64,000 bases of DNA from Bdellovibrionales bacterium (GCA_005801425.1 SYDY01000121.1:124001-188000); one strand, 5' to 3'; positions 9,401-16,963 are shown, numbered from the stretch's first letter. A program made the numbers and translations. The notes: generated from the letters alone by a model not told the origin.

Positions 9401-9833
9401 AAGAACGCTCAAAATACAGTTCAGCCAAACGAAAAAGTACATCTGGGGTATGAACAGGACTCTTGGGATAACGCTCTATAAATCCTTCAAAACGTGCAAT
9501 GGCCTCAGTACGATAATCGCGCTGCTCTCTTTCTAAATTTTGAATGCGTTCTTCAGCACCGCGCGACAGTGCATTGCGCTGGAGCTTGTATCGCCGTTCA
9601 ACCGATTCACGGTTAAGCAATTGATATTCTTTGGCGCTTTCTTCGAGCCGATGCACCATCGCTCGGAGTGCTTCCAAGGTGCTTTTTTCTTCGTCGGTGC
9701 GCGCGCCTACCTGTGAAGGCGCTATGCCGTGGGCGCGCAATGGTGATTGCGAAGATTTTGCAACAGCCGTTGCAGGGATCGCCCACACGCACATCAGGAC
9801 GAAAAAAAAATTACTTGGAAGATTCCGTGTCAC
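6414..9833 (-). CDS. Large exported TPR protein (AgmU/GltD-like)
   Basis: A protein of about 1139 residues built almost wholly of TPR/Sel1-like helical hairpins (for example FRLAELYFERSYDTY, IGEFYFSEGRLQDAL, ALGDIFFEQTRFSDA, YNAALALENRQQYDV). A signal peptide precedes it (hydrophobic FFFVLMCVWAI, cleavage near ATAVA). The start is uncertain: GTG 9833 gives a normal signal peptide and reduces the overlap with the upstream gene to 23 bp; ATG 9878 would add 15 basic residues and a 68-bp overlap. Giant periplasmic TPR proteins of this kind (AgmU/GltD) are parts of the Myxococcus gliding complex. It probably acts as a periplasmic scaffold. Coupling to the TPR lipoprotein gene downstream is by a 4-bp overlap. 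Confidence 0.82.
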   Translation of the reverse strand: MTRNLPSNFFFVLMCVWAIPATAVAKSSQSPLRAHGIAPSQVGARTDEEKSTLEALRAMVHRLEESAKEYQLLNRESVERRYKLQRNALSRGAEERIQNLEREQRDYRTEAIARFEGFIERYPKSPVHTPDVLFRLAELYFERSYDTYVQQRSRYELSLDLPDAVRERDPVPEPKFNFDETVTTMQRLISSFPNYRLVAGAYYLKGFCLSEQGEEAEAVEVFEELNKRIPDNRFAAEVWTRIGEFYFSEGRLQDALRAFSAILPMKDSPFYDKALYKLAWTHYRLADAIRASDEYKKAVDTFVALLDFNVLSKTKGKERGADLRGEAIQYIALSFSDESWGGYKKLIKYLDDRGEKPYTREVLIALGDIFFEQTRFSDASAVYRVVQERYPMERGAPSVQDKLIQAYERDRNFETSAEARRALVSAYTEGSPWYKKHTLDTDALAQAEKFLSKSIYSAAIFYHKQAQVNKDANRIDLAVRDYGIASGLYAQYLERFPQDPQVYELTYYYAETLYYALNFAKAAEKYAWVRDVASEDKFREVSAFSVVLSYQNQITLLQDQGKLAPLQVFTSQTWPKDKSMEPMDIPRIRENLVDASDVYARMVSEDEKLPSIMYRSAETLYAFGHFEEARKRFTYIIKRYPSHEVSRFSANLVIESYLLANAYVEVAKYCKQMLAELEGLSKKDPFRLQLAKFMSGADFKIAEKLSEEGKFEEAARLYIGSVDAYPEGEYADLSLNNAAVDFEKIRRYDSASKVYERLAKDYPKSSLVDAAIFRTALNSERFFDFDRAIVLYLRLVDNYPKSAFRADATYNAALALENRQQYDVAAKQYLRYCELFPTREDAPEVCFRAGLVYEKMGKQQAVIDSYRAYISKYRANAPYADRIIEAHIRIATALGVLGRKDAALDELKSAVNVYSGVKDPAIQQKASAFAAEAEYKLIESESDAFDAMAIVGDSKKQQEVLVAKAARLQEIQAKFEKILRFKHIEWTLASLYRIGRLYENFAESLNKAPCPPDVAKSARDLGVTAEEVCDEYRILLEERSAVIEDKAVQAFETTVEKGREFQVVNTWTQKTLVSLNKLRKSMWPLQKDAKVFVDLRVVATPRYTDAKGEPYTPTVVEALPLEALPAQPSEATPVKTGAP

Positions 9834-10506
9834 CACCGTCGTTAAAATCCTTACGGCGCGCACGGGCCGTGGTGACATCGTAGCGCACAGCCGGACGATC
9901 TTTGAGGTCAGTCGTCATCCCACCTTTTTCATACCCTACGATCTGAATTCGCGTAAGTTGACCTTCTTTGGAAGTAAACGTGTAACTTGACCGAACTTTA
10001 AACTCGTATCCTTCAAGGTAGCGGAATACGCCAACACCGCGGCCTCTGTACTCCAGAAACACCGACAATTCATGGCGTCCCGGCGCAATACTTCCATCAA
10101 ATATATTGATAGATTTTTCATCGCTCAACGGATCTTTTTCGCTGCTGCGATTAAAGATCGGCGCACCATCGAGCTGATAACGTGCACGGATCAATTGAAA
10201 AGCACCACCCATCTCGTTGCGATGAATAAGCACCGCGCGCGACCCCGTGATCGCCCCATGCATCACCACTTCCTGCAATTGCATCAAGCGCGCTTTGGAC
10301 TGAAAAATGCGCTCTTTTAAATCATTCACACGTTCTTCAACATCGCGGAGGGTTAGATTTTGTGTTGAACCCTCGGTTGAGATCCCTGGACTTGAGGACA
10401 AAGGTCGTTCTAATGTCGGCGTCTTTGCTTTGCTTTCAGCATAAGCTGGCACCGCATACCAAGAGCATATGACAACAAATGTTGTGTATTGCAGGCATCG
10501 ATGCAT
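9811..10506 (-). CDS. Exported coiled-coil and beta-domain protein of the envelope operon
   Basis: A 231-residue protein with a signal peptide (MHRCLQYTTFVVICSWYAVP, cleavage after AYA). Residues about 48-80 form a predicted coiled coil (LRDVEERVNDLKERIFQSK), followed by a beta-rich domain (residues 85-200: SRAVLIHRNEMG, GRHELSVFLEYRGRG, YEFKVRSSYTFTSKEG). I do not recognise a named family, but a dihydrolipoamide-acyltransferase-like label would be misleading because no lipoyl or catalytic motif is present. It lies between the GTPase gene and the large TPR gene, and its 3' end overlaps the start of the latter, so it is a component of the same machine. Confidence 0.75.
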   Translation of the reverse strand: MHRCLQYTTFVVICSWYAVPAYAESKAKTPTLERPLSSSPGISTEGSTQNLTLRDVEERVNDLKERIFQSKARLMQLQEVVMHGAITGSRAVLIHRNEMGGAFQLIRARYQLDGAPIFNRSSEKDPLSDEKSINIFDGSIAPGRHELSVFLEYRGRGVGVFRYLEGYEFKVRSSYTFTSKEGQLTRIQIVGYEKGGMTTDLKDRPAVRYDVTTARARRKDFNDGGDTESSK

Positions 10507-10551
10507 GCTTTTTTCCCACCGCAGAGACCAGTGAGCGCCCCCTGTGGGATG

Positions 10552-11199
10552 TTATCTTCCATCGGATCGTGCGTCAATTTTTCGCGTCGTAACACCACGA
10601 ACCATAGTCATAGCAAGCTCAGTATTTTGCAAACGCGACATGGCAAGACGCACCACAAGTTTCATCGTATCAAACACGCCCTGGCCACGAATCGACGACG
10701 CTTCCATATCTGCGCCTTCCTGAGAATGAAGCAATGCACGCAATTCTTCTACCGGAACAGCATCCGCCACATCCCGCTTGTTGTACTGCACCACCATGGG
10801 CAGCTCACCCGGCTGGAAACCGTGATACCTAAGATGCTCGTGCAACTCCTCCATGGCATCAAGATTGGCCTCGCGGCGCCCCTCCGTGCTATCCGCGACA
10901 AACACAACCCCATCAGCCCCCCGAAGCACCAAACGCCTACCCAAGGCATGCAACAATTGTCCTGATACTGCGTAAAGATGACAATACGTTTTCATGCCCC
11001 CAACTTCACCCAGCGACATCGGCAAAAATTCAAACAAAAGTGTACGTTCGCTTTGGGTGGGCGAAATCAACGACCCCCGCAAATTTGGATTGCTTCGGTC
11101 ATACAATGCCCGCAAATTGGCCGTTTTTCCTGACTGCCCTGGCCCCACGTAAACGATTTTACAGATCACTTCTTGCGCCATAGAATTCACGTATGACAT
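10552..11199 (-). CDS. MglA-like Ras-family small GTPase
   Basis: A 215-residue GTPase of the MglA/gliding class. Motifs: P-loop GPGQSGKTANL (about residues 17-27), a switch region SERTLLFEFLP, GGMKTYCHLYAVSGQ in place of the usual DxxG stretch, a PVLDG-like VFVADSTEGR and the base-specificity motif QYNKRD. The family P-loop in MglA is often GxxxxGKTTN; here Thr-Ala-Asn replaces TTN. ATG 11199 is preferred to the longer frame to 11274 because GGGGAGAGAGG lies just upstream. It is first in the envelope operon, so it is likely the switch that controls this machine, as MglA controls Glt in Myxococcus. No MglB/roadblock GAP gene is present in the window. Confidence 0.9.
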   Translation of the reverse strand: MSYVNSMAQEVICKIVYVGPGQSGKTANLRALYDRSNPNLRGSLISPTQSERTLLFEFLPMSLGEVGGMKTYCHLYAVSGQLLHALGRRLVLRGADGVVFVADSTEGRREANLDAMEELHEHLRYHGFQPGELPMVVQYNKRDVADAVPVEELRALLHSQEGADMEASSIRGQGVFDTMKLVVRLAMSRLQNTELAMTMVRGVTTRKIDARSDGR

Positions 11200-11248
11200 A
11201 TCCCTCTCTCCCCTGAACTTACTGACATAACGCACAAACACGCTGAAA

Positions 11249-11262
11249 CTTGAATATTCAAG
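11249..11262. promoter_or_regulatory. Perfect 14-bp palindrome, candidate operator
   Basis: CTTGAATATTCAAG is a perfect inverted repeat in the 133-bp region between the divergent GTPase operon and the ATP-grasp pair. It lies about 50 bp from the GTPase start and 70 bp from the ATP-grasp start. Its place and symmetry suit a dimeric repressor or activator that acts on one or both operons. No confident -35/-10 pair could be assigned in this spacer. Confidence 0.4.
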
Positions 11263-11332
11263 CAACATAAGCACATCAAATCCCGATAATAGCCTTTAGC
11301 GTTTTTCAATAAAATGAGAAGGACCCCTCCCC

Positions 11333-12778
11333 ATGGCGACCGTTCATAAAGCGACTTCCGGCCTCAATGTCGTCCTGTATGCGACTCAATACACCGATGC
11401 CTCGCTTGTCAAAGAACCGTACATTGCAGCGTTTCCTTCAGGACGTTCACAGCGCCATCTTCGCGCAGTCCTTGAACGCTTGGACGGAACGCCAGGAAAA
11501 CGAGTCGTCATCGTTTCCGGCAGCCCCATTTCACTCCCAGAACGTGAACTTGCACTCACGATGCTCAACGCAACCCATGCAGAACGCGAACGCATTGTCT
11601 GGTTATGCCCTGAAAGCGCAATGCCTACAAAAGAGTTCGTCAAATCAGACGCTACCTGGGCCACCCTCCAATCCTACGCACAAGAAGCCCATGCACAAAA
11701 CCTGCCCATCACAGTGCGCAGTTTTTGCGCCGATGATTGGACCGATGGCGTCGCTGCACAGCTCGGCGCAAGGATGTTTGAAAGCCCACCCGCGATTACC
11801 GCACAGTTCGGCGGTAAATTTGAAGCAAAGCACATCTTTGACAGCGTTGAGATCACAACTCCCGCCTGGAGTAAGACGCTGTGCAGAACTGTTGAAGAAA
11901 TCAATGCAGCTGTCACTGCGCTGATTGCCTCCAATCCCTCGGCAACCAAACTCATGCTCAAATTGAGCGATTCGGGATGGGCCGGTGGCCTTGGTAACGC
12001 CATCATTGATGTGGCCGAATTCAAAAAGACAGGTAACATTTGTGCCGAAGGTGTTCTTAAGAGCGCCATCACATGGAAAGAGCTGGAAGAAGATCTTGGT
12101 CGTTCTGGGGCCATTATCGAAGTCATGGTTCCTGATGTCATCGGCACACCCAGTATTCAGTGTGAAATACGACTCAATGGCACCGTGAAGATCCTCTCGA
12201 CGCATGAGCAAATCGTGGACGACTTGGGTTCTTATATTGGGTGCAGATTCCCAGCCGATGCTGCACATCCTGGAGCAAGTGCCATCCGTACCCAAATGCT
12301 AGAACAAACCAGGCATGTCGCAGAAGCCATGCAGGCCCAAGGATACCACGGAACATTTGGGATCGACTTCGTCGCCGACCGTTCGCAAAAAGTGTGGGCA
12401 CTTGAAATTAACGCACGGGTCACCGGCACATGCCATGCCATTGGATGGGCCAAAATGGTGCTGCGTACCAAAGTAAGCCAAGAGGACGGCCTGCTGCGTG
12501 GATCCGACGGAGAACCCAGGTTCTACCACAACCAACGTATTTTTGGTTGGGCTGATTATCAACGCCTCAGTATCGACGACATCTCGGAAAACCTCAAAGG
12601 TGCCGGTTTACTCTGGGATCCTGCAAAAGGTACGGGATGCGTTCCTGGTCTTGTGGGAGGACTTTCGTTGTGCGGATTTATGGAATTGACGGCCATTGCA
12701 AAAAACACTGAAGAAGCCACTGCAATGTTTACCAATGCAAAATTAGCACTCGATACTGCTGCAGCGCACAAAAAGTAA
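11333..12778 (+). CDS. ATP-grasp ligase-like protein
   Basis: A 481-residue soluble protein. The C-terminal two-thirds has the ATP-grasp order: a Lys-containing strand KLMLKLSDSGWAGGLGN (about 203-219), an acidic strand AIIEVMVPD, a TVKILSTHEQI strand, then GTFGIDFVAD and the metal-binding LEINARVTGTCH (about 362-373). The N-terminal 150 residues look like a Rossmann-type lead domain. Family knowledge: such enzymes join a carboxylate to an amine via an acyl phosphate. The pattern recalls peptide ligases of the PGM1 type, but substrate cannot be told. A second ATP-grasp gene begins 17 bp downstream, so the two form an operon. SD: AGAAGGA 9 bases before ATG. Confidence 0.8.
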   Translation: MATVHKATSGLNVVLYATQYTDASLVKEPYIAAFPSGRSQRHLRAVLERLDGTPGKRVVIVSGSPISLPERELALTMLNATHAERERIVWLCPESAMPTKEFVKSDATWATLQSYAQEAHAQNLPITVRSFCADDWTDGVAAQLGARMFESPPAITAQFGGKFEAKHIFDSVEITTPAWSKTLCRTVEEINAAVTALIASNPSATKLMLKLSDSGWAGGLGNAIIDVAEFKKTGNICAEGVLKSAITWKELEEDLGRSGAIIEVMVPDVIGTPSIQCEIRLNGTVKILSTHEQIVDDLGSYIGCRFPADAAHPGASAIRTQMLEQTRHVAEAMQAQGYHGTFGIDFVADRSQKVWALEINARVTGTCHAIGWAKMVLRTKVSQEDGLLRGSDGEPRFYHNQRIFGWADYQRLSIDDISENLKGAGLLWDPAKGTGCVPGLVGGLSLCGFMELTAIAKNTEEATAMFTNAKLALDTAAAHKK

Positions 12779-12795
12779 AAAGCGTAGAAAAGACA

Positions 12796-14103
12796 ATGAC
12801 CAGTCTCACAAAAGCAGTAAAATCGACAACGATAGCCTCGTCGACGACAGTCAGACCCCCTGTGTACAACGATGCCGAGGCACTGCGCTTACAACAAGGC
12901 CTGAGCGATGCGTGGTCGCCCGCAATGTTCGATGAATATCTCAGTAAAATGGGCAAATACTGCGATCCAGAGAGATGCAAAGGACACGCCTATCAACCCG
13001 TCATTATTCCACCCTCCATGCGCGATGAAGCGTTTGCTGCTGCGCAAAATATTGTCACCACGCTTGAGAAACAAAACATTCCGGTGTTGTGCGCCGATGC
13101 GGTTCCGGGAATGTACCAAACACGCGAACCACCCAAGCGACTTCCTGGTGCCATCTGCATTGATTTTGCGGTGACCGCAGAAGGCTTGAAGCTTATCGAA
13201 TTTGAAGGGACAGGAAACTATTATGGTTTCGCCCAAGCGGCTGCAGAAGCTTGGATCAGCATTCTGGCAAACATTCCCGGGATGCCACAAGAATGGTCGT
13301 TTTTACACGGCGATAAAAGTATCGCTGAATTTCAAGATCTCACACGACGGTGCATGTTCGGTACCCATACGCCCCAAGAATGCGCCATCACCGATATCGG
13401 ATTGGCGACCCAGAAAACGGGATTTGATTTTCAAGCAACCCACCAGATTTACGACATTCCATTGGTTGATCTCGAAGCGCTGACCCAAAAAGGGGACACG
13501 TTATTGAGGCCCAATCCCGACGGTAAGGGTGAGCCCATTCCAGTGCGACGCGTATACTATCGTCCATTGGCCGATGAAATTCGCCAAAAAGAACCCACAC
13601 TCCACTACGATCTCAAAACACTTTCGACAGAATGGTTTCCAAACCCTGGCGATCAACTTTTATGGAGCAAAGGCACCATGGTGCATCTCCATGGTCATCC
13701 TAACGTTCCTCAAACAATCATTTTATCCGAGGCATCGGAAGCGATGCTTGCAGGCGATTTGTCCAAGTATGTGCTCAAACGTCTTGGGGGCTACGGTGGA
13801 ACAAGTGTTGTTCTGAAAGTGACACCCGAGGACATTGAGAGCATTCCAGTTGCCGAACGCAATTCATGGTGCCTTCAAGAAAAAATTGTTTACGACACAT
13901 GGCTCATGACATGTTCCAAGGACAAAAAGCGCAAAGTGGGCACAGAGCTTCGCGTGATCATGGTGCGGGATCCAGCGGATGAAACAAGAATGATCCCCAC
14001 GTACATCATGCCGCGCTGCTACGGGAAAAATACAGGCATACGACCGACGATCGCGCTTTGGCCGAGAATGGCACAATCACTACCAACTATGAAAAGATTA
14101 TAA
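12796..14103 (+). CDS. Glutathionylspermidine-synthase-like / permuted ATP-grasp protein
   Basis: A 435-residue protein. The N-terminus (1-25) is Ser/Thr-rich. Then: LPGAICIDFAVTAEGLKLIEFEGTG-type strand (about 115-140; acidic residues as in metal sites), VRRVYYRPLADEI (about 252), YVLKRLGGYGG (about 330-340) as a Gly-rich nucleotide loop with a preceding Lys, a QEKI strand and ELRVIM. This order matches circularly permuted ATP-grasp / glutathionylspermidine-synthase-like enzymes. It probably works with the upstream ATP-grasp enzyme. The last 17 residues (ALWPRMAQSLPTMKRL) look unlike a natural end: another frame over 14050-14106 would read ALAENGTITTNYEKIITER and also ends there, so a frameshift is possible. 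Confidence 0.72.
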   Translation: MTSLTKAVKSTTIASSTTVRPPVYNDAEALRLQQGLSDAWSPAMFDEYLSKMGKYCDPERCKGHAYQPVIIPPSMRDEAFAAAQNIVTTLEKQNIPVLCADAVPGMYQTREPPKRLPGAICIDFAVTAEGLKLIEFEGTGNYYGFAQAAAEAWISILANIPGMPQEWSFLHGDKSIAEFQDLTRRCMFGTHTPQECAITDIGLATQKTGFDFQATHQIYDIPLVDLEALTQKGDTLLRPNPDGKGEPIPVRRVYYRPLADEIRQKEPTLHYDLKTLSTEWFPNPGDQLLWSKGTMVHLHGHPNVPQTIILSEASEAMLAGDLSKYVLKRLGGYGGTSVVLKVTPEDIESIPVAERNSWCLQEKIVYDTWLMTCSKDKKRKVGTELRVIMVRDPADETRMIPTYIMPRCYGKNTGIRPTIALWPRMAQSLPTMKRL

Positions 14104-14114
14104 CTGAGCGATAG

Positions 14115-14732
14115 TTAGCCCATCACCCGTCGTTCTCTTAAAGCACGCCCTAATGTCACCGCATCGGTATATTCAAGTTCGCCCCCTGTGGGGATCCCTG
14201 AGGCAATGCGTGTCACGCGGCATGATGAATTTCGTAGAAGCTCAGCCAAGTATTGCGCCGTGGTATCGCCTTCCATGTCCGCATCGGTGGCCAGAATGAC
14301 TTCCTGAACACCCAGAGTTTGAACACGTGCAACCAATTGCGAAAGACCAAGTTGCTCAGGCCCCACGCCATCCAGAGGCGACAGTGCGCCATGCAGTACA
14401 TGATACAAACCAGGATAGGCACCGCACCCATGAATCGCGCGCACATCCGCAGGACTTTCAACCACACACAGCATTTTTCGATCGCGGCCCATGTCGCCGC
14501 AGATCTTGCAAACAGATGACGTCGCAATATCACGGCATTCTTCACAAATACCCACGGTCTCGGTCACGCGCAAAAGTGCATCGGCCAAATCGTGGGCCAA
14601 ACGAACATCACCCCCCAAATCAGGACACGAACGCTTGATAATATAATAAGCCAAACGTGCGGCGGATCGTTCACCCACCCCAGGAAGTCGCCCAAGCTCC
14701 GCAATCAAGCGTTTGATGGGATCGACACTCAT
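14115..14732 (-). CDS. recR: Recombination protein RecR
   Basis: A 205-residue RecR, normal for the family. It shows the helix-hairpin-helix start (LIAELGRLPGVGERSAARLA), a four-Cys zinc site (CEEC...CKIC, about 55-70), and a Toprim domain with VVESPADVRAI and ILATDADMEGDTTA. With RecF/RecO it loads RecA at single-strand gaps. ATG 14732 is the right start because the family begins just before the PIKRLIAELG helix; the longer frame only runs back through ybaB. The start overlaps the ybaB stop by 4 bp (ATGA), the classic dnaX-ybaB-recR arrangement. Confidence 0.97.
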   Translation of the reverse strand: MSVDPIKRLIAELGRLPGVGERSAARLAYYIIKRSCPDLGGDVRLAHDLADALLRVTETVGICEECRDIATSSVCKICGDMGRDRKMLCVVESPADVRAIHGCGAYPGLYHVLHGALSPLDGVGPEQLGLSQLVARVQTLGVQEVILATDADMEGDTTAQYLAELLRNSSCRVTRIASGIPTGGELEYTDAVTLGRALRERRVMG

Positions 14733-15037
14733 GTGGGAAGGCCCAAACCCATGCCCACTGCCATGCTTCCCAACTGTCCTTTGAGGCTTTCTTGAATATG
14801 ACCGATGCATTGATTGCATGCGGCGCGCACCAAATCTTCAAGCAACGCCGTACTATCAGGCGTTACCGCTTTGAGATCGATGCTCACATCCAGGACTTCA
14901 AAATTTCCATTCATGGTGATTCGAACCAAACCACCACCCGCCTCACCCACATAACGCGATTCGCGGGCCTGACGTTGCGCTTCTTCAAGACGACCACGCA
15001 AATCACCTGCCGCTGACATCAGTTTTGAAAAGTCCAT
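14729..15037 (-). CDS. ybaB: YbaB/EbfC nucleoid-associated protein
   Basis: A 102-residue YbaB/EbfC family DNA-binding protein. The N-terminal helix (MDFSKLMSAAGDLRGRLEEAQ) and the following beta-hairpin (GGLVRITMNGNFEVLDVSID) match the family, which binds DNA as a homodimer with tweezer-like helices. It sits directly after dnaX (3-bp gap) and overlaps recR, as in most bacteria. Confidence 0.95.
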   Translation of the reverse strand: MDFSKLMSAAGDLRGRLEEAQRQARESRYVGEAGGGLVRITMNGNFEVLDVSIDLKAVTPDSTALLEDLVRAACNQCIGHIQESLKGQLGSMAVGMGLGLPT

Positions 15038-15040
15038 GAC

Positions 15041-16765
15041 TTACTCCTGCAATAATTCGACATGGGTAATCGATGCATCCAAAATATGCATCGAACTCTG
15101 CACCGCCGAATGATGGATCGCGGCATGCTTCACCGCCTCCACTTTTTCGTCCCGCAAGGCAGCATCGTATTTGGCCAAACACACCGTCCCTGGTGGCACG
15201 TCTGTTGGCTTTACCTCTCGCACTTCGATTGCAATCGAACCGCCCAGTGCTTGCTGCAATGTATTGCGATTTTCAGGCCCATTGGCGGCATCCAAATAAA
15301 ATCCTTGGGCAAACCCAAGCACCACACGCTCAGGTGTAAATGACAGTACCCACGCATGTTCCCAAATGGACGCGCACGCCACACGGGTACGACGCACCGA
15401 TTCCACGGCTTGGCGCCATGTGCTTGCCACATCGGTTTTAACCTGTGGGTCCCCGCTTTCGCGGGGATGACATGGTTCGCGAACCGCCCCACCAGGATCC
15501 ACTCTTACCTGCACCACGGGTTGCGGATTTACGGGCGGTTCACGAACCGCCCCTACAAGAGGCGGCCTTGCGTGCGCCGTGGGTTGCGGCTTCACGGTCG
15601 CAGCAACCGCCCCTACAATAGGTGCGCCCATCATCGCATCGATCCGCGCCATCAACGATGCCACAGAGGCACTCGATTCAATTTGCAGCAAACGCAAAAG
15701 TCCCATTTCCAAACTGATTTGCGGATGGGGCGATCGACCAATATCGGCGGTAGTTTGCGTAAGCAGAGCAAACATACGATCCCAATCATCGGTATGGCGT
15801 TTGGCGTATTGGGCTTTCAGGCGCGCTATGTCATCGGTCGATCGTTCAAGCAGCGCCTGTTCTTGCCCTTCCACAATGGCCGCGACCCGCATATCTCGAA
15901 CATGCTCACACAATGCACCTGCGAAGGCTGCCGGATCGTATCCTCGTTGTTCTCCATCACGTACCATTGCAAGCAATGCCTGCGCATCACGCGATGCCAC
16001 CGCATCCATCACCGCAAACAACATATCGCGATCGATGGCCCCTAAACATGCAGCCACCGCTTCAGGCGATGGATCGCTTCCTACAAAACTTAAAACCTGA
16101 TCAAGCAACGACAATGCATCGCGCACCGATCCTTGGGCTTGGGTCGCCACGGTGTACAAAGCATCATCACCGATGGAAATGCCTTCGGCCTTGCAGATCT
16201 CGGCCACATGTTTTTGAAGCGCCCCCACACTCACGCGACGAAAATCGTAACGCTGACATCGCGACAGCACCGTCACCGGAATTTTGCGCGGTTCGGTGGT
16301 TGCAAAAATAAACTTCACATGGGCCGGTGGCTCTTCGAGAATTTTAAGCAACGCATTGAAAGCCGCGTTGGACAGCATATGCACTTCATCGATAATAAAT
16401 AATTTGTAACGCCCAGACGAAGGCATGTACTGCGCGCTTTCGCGAAGCGAACGCACATGATCCACACCGGTGTTGGACGCACCATCGATTTCGATCACAT
16501 CGGCGCTGTTGCCTGCCAACATACCGATGCAATTGGGACAACGATCACACGGATCCGCTGTCGGACCTTCGGCGCAGTTGAGAGCGCGCGCCAATACCCG
16601 AGCCGCTGTGGTTTTCCCAACACCACGTACCCCTGAAAAAACAAACGCATGGTGCACACGGCCCAATGCGATGGCATTGCGCAGCGTGCGTACCACGTGC
16701 TCTTGGCCAATCATGTCGGTAAAAGTCTTGGGACGGTATTTACGGGCGAGGACCAAATAGCTCAC
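15041..16765 (-). CDS. dnaX: DNA polymerase III subunit tau/gamma
   Basis: A 574-residue DnaX. AAA+ clamp-loader features: YRPKTFTDMIGQEHVV, Walker A GVRGVGKTTAA (about 45-55), the zinc module CAEG..CDRCPNC, Walker B LFIIDEVHML and the SRC sensor motif. It starts with GTG, with GAGG about 9 bases upstream. Residues about 383-440, the hinge before the C-terminal tau region, are encoded by repeated palindromic DNA and read VGAVREPP... and CHPRESGDP; these units are not part of the family and appear to be in-frame repeat insertions. No A-rich frameshift site for a gamma form was seen. First gene of dnaX-ybaB-recR. Confidence 0.96.
   Translation of the reverse strand: MSYLVLARKYRPKTFTDMIGQEHVVRTLRNAIALGRVHHAFVFSGVRGVGKTTAARVLARALNCAEGPTADPCDRCPNCIGMLAGNSADVIEIDGASNTGVDHVRSLRESAQYMPSSGRYKLFIIDEVHMLSNAAFNALLKILEEPPAHVKFIFATTEPRKIPVTVLSRCQRYDFRRVSVGALQKHVAEICKAEGISIGDDALYTVATQAQGSVRDALSLLDQVLSFVGSDPSPEAVAACLGAIDRDMLFAVMDAVASRDAQALLAMVRDGEQRGYDPAAFAGALCEHVRDMRVAAIVEGQEQALLERSTDDIARLKAQYAKRHTDDWDRMFALLTQTTADIGRSPHPQISLEMGLLRLLQIESSASVASLMARIDAMMGAPIVGAVAATVKPQPTAHARPPLVGAVREPPVNPQPVVQVRVDPGGAVREPCHPRESGDPQVKTDVASTWRQAVESVRRTRVACASIWEHAWVLSFTPERVVLGFAQGFYLDAANGPENRNTLQQALGGSIAIEVREVKPTDVPPGTVCLAKYDAALRDEKVEAVKHAAIHHSAVQSSMHILDASITHVELLQE
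15446..15617 (-). repeat. Cluster of REP-like palindromes inside the dnaX linker
   Basis: On the minus strand this stretch holds a full REP-like unit at 15533-15555 (GTAGGGGCGG-TTCGTGAA-type ends), a shortened unit at 15474-15490, and a half unit at 15607-15617, roughly 60 bp apart. A different hairpin, TCCCCGC-TTTC-GCGGGGA (15450-15467), is the widespread type that translates as VIPAKAG in one frame and CHPRESGDP in another. All are read through in frame as part of DnaX. Confidence 0.8.
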
Positions 16766-16839
16766 GTGGATAACCTCGGTAAGATCCTATGGTTGTCATC
16801 GTGTGGTGTCAAATCGAAACAGGAACGCAATGCAGTTTT

Positions 16840-16865
16840 GTAGGGGCGGTTCTTGAACCGCCCTA
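16840..16865 (+). repeat. REP-like GTAG palindrome
   Basis: GTAGGGGCGGTTC-TTGAACCGCCC lies between the tRNA-Ser(GGA) gene and dnaX. It has the GTAG foot followed by a palindrome, the hallmark of REP sequences. It could act as a processing or termination hairpin for the tRNA transcript. Confidence 0.75.
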
Positions 16866-16870
16866 GAAAG

Positions 16871-16959
16871 TGGCGGAGCGAGAGGGATTCGAACCCTCGG
16901 TACCTTTTGAGTACGCACGCTTTCCAAGCGTGTACCTTCAGCCACTCGGCCATCGCTCC
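16871..16959 (-). tRNA. tRNA-Ser (GGA)
   Basis: A class II tRNA on the minus strand. The acceptor stem GGAGCGA pairs with TCGCTCC, the anticodon stem-loop reads CTTGGAAAG with anticodon GGA, a long variable arm follows, and GGTTCGAATCC forms the T arm. The CCA end is encoded (16871-16873). The gene is 89 nt with CCA. Confidence 0.95.
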
Positions 16960-16963
16960 AAGT

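Noticed and set aside
15211-15492. 93-residue frame with VIPAKAGTH
   Set aside because: The phrase is translated from the common repeat hairpin in another frame inside dnaX, not a gene.
15041-16765. Programmed frameshift in dnaX (tau/gamma)
   Set aside because: No slippery run of A residues is present in the expected part of the gene.
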